64,000 nt of DNA from assembly GCA_018222605.1 (NCBI GenBank), contig JAAEZZ010000001.1:124001-188000 (forward strand), in the 5' to 3' direction. Shown here piece by piece: positions 63,446 to 64,000 of the stretch. The notes beneath the pieces were generated by a model. That model saw only the letters and a program-made list of their open reading frames with translations, was not told the origin of the DNA and made no database searches. Both the position numbers and the translations under genes were made by a program. Source of the DNA: Alphaproteobacteria bacterium. Its GTDB lineage: Bacteria > Pseudomonadota > Alphaproteobacteria > Caulobacterales > Hyphomonadaceae. The stretch's first letter is position 1, and every line of letters starts with the position of its first letter.

Positions 63446-64000
63446 GTGACGCAATCTGCCCCCGCCATAGTCTGGTTTCGAGAAGACCTTCGACTGACGG
63501 ATAACCCGGCCCTGCAAGCGGCGGTGTCTTCAGGGCGTCCGCTCGTCCTGCTCTATATTCATGATGAAGAGACCAAAGGCCTGCGCCAGCTCGGCGGCGC
63601 TTCCAAATGGTGGCTCGACAAATCCCTGAAGGCGCTTGCCGCTGACATTGAAGATGCTGGCGCACAGCTCACCTTGCGGTCCGGTAAATCTGCCGATGTT
63701 CTGGATCAGGTCATCGAGGAAACCGGCGCAGAGGCGATCTTCTGGAACCACCGCTATGACAAGCCGGAGCGAGACCTCGACGCTGCCATCAAGGAAGATC
63801 TCAAATCCCGGGGCCTTTCCGTCAGCAGCTACAATGCGCGCCTGCTGAACGAGCCCTGGGACATCGAAACCAATGCGGGCGACTATTACAAGGTGTTCAC
63901 GCCCTACTGGAAATCCGCCAGCCAAAACTATCGTCCCGCGCCGACACTTGGAAAGGCCTCCGCCCTGTCCGGCCCGGAAGTGAAATCCGAAACGCTGAAG
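63446..64000 (+). CDS. Deoxyribodipyrimidine photolyase (3' end outside window)
   Basis: 185 codons present, running off the right edge in frame. The N-terminus from GTG 63446 (preceded by GAGGAAA) reads MTQSAPAIVWFREDLRLTDNPAL, the photolyase alpha/beta antenna domain; HRYDKPERD and YKVFTPYWKS are also family-typical. Repairs UV-induced pyrimidine dimers with FADH and blue light. The catalytic FAD domain is not in the window, so cryptochrome-like roles cannot be excluded. Confidence 0.92.
   Translation, partial: MTQSAPAIVWFREDLRLTDNPALQAAVSSGRPLVLLYIHDEETKGLRQLGGASKWWLDKSLKALAADIEDAGAQLTLRSGKSADVLDQVIEETGAEAIFWNHRYDKPERDLDAAIKEDLKSRGLSVSSYNARLLNEPWDIETNAGDYYKVFTPYWKSASQNYRPAPTLGKASALSGPEVKSETLK

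Overview
The window reads as a chromosomal segment of an alphaproteobacterium, most likely a Caulobacterales/Hyphomonadaceae-type organism. This is an inference from several signals. The tRNA-His lacks G-1 and carries A73, a hallmark of one large alphaproteobacterial branch. The order rpmF, eno, ftsB, pdhA-pdhB(lipoyl)-pdhC-lpd is typical of the class. A receiver/receiver/degenerate-GGDEF protein resembles Caulobacter PopA, and several intergenic regions hold CtrA-like TTAA-N7-TTAA half-site pairs. Coding density is high. I see no insertion sequence, prophage, CRISPR array or rRNA operon.

Layout. 0-2.6 kb: 5' part of mazG (minus), then a divergent pair, a degenerate DgoK-like kinase and an SMP-30 lactonase. 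2.6-5.1 kb: secE-nusG closed by a terminator, tRNA-His, and an OmpA-type porin with a 31-proline linker. 5.1-10.9 kb: an arginine succinyltransferase operon (M20 hydrolase, astA, astD, astB, zeta-class GST). 10.9-16.4 kb: a DUF3089-like protein, a DUF6285/phosphotransferase pair, a DUF502 membrane protein, recG and sdhE. 16.4-21.2 kb: mfd and the PopA-like gene. 21.2-24.6 kb: an alpha-methylacyl-CoA racemase, a histidine phosphatase and an M19 dipeptidase lipoprotein. 24.7-32.3 kb: rpmF, eno, ftsB and the complete pyruvate dehydrogenase operon with a small secreted-protein gene inside it.

32.3-35.9 kb: an overlapping operon of an unusual NRAMP-fold transporter with 5-oxoprolinase subunits pxpA-pxpB-pxpC. 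36.1-41.8 kb: a minus-strand cell-envelope/replication cluster (rlpA, dacA-type carboxypeptidase, tmk, holB, tatD, MBL hydrolase). 42.0 kb: tRNA-Ser(UGA). 42.1-47.3 kb: an acyl-CoA/lipid accessory region with two TetR regulators, a CaiB/BaiF CoA-transferase, a crotonase, a DUF2236 putative oxygenase and a clear palindromic operator. 47.4-55.3 kb: guaA, rsmB and guaB on the minus strand, interrupted by an AspH-like hydroxylase, a GNAT protein and a TPR protein in a more AT-rich patch. 55.4-64 kb: a bacterial indoleamine 2,3-dioxygenase, a Cys-rich lipoprotein, a dodecin, rlmE, ppx/gppA, hspQ, an SLC13/RCK permease, hldE and the start of a photolyase gene.

How the genes fit together. The AST genes degrade arginine through succinylated intermediates to glutamate. 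The Pxp operon converts 5-oxoproline to glutamate and probably imports it. Pyruvate dehydrogenase follows enolase at the end of glycolysis. mazG, recG, mfd, holB, tmk and the photolyase serve nucleotide-pool and genome maintenance. The most interesting points are the PopA-like c-di-GMP receptor candidate (I-site kept, active site lost), the motif-deviant NRAMP protein in the 5-oxoprolinase operon, the AST operon with an M20 hydrolase where AstE would be expected, and the small secreted protein translationally embedded between pdhC and lpd.
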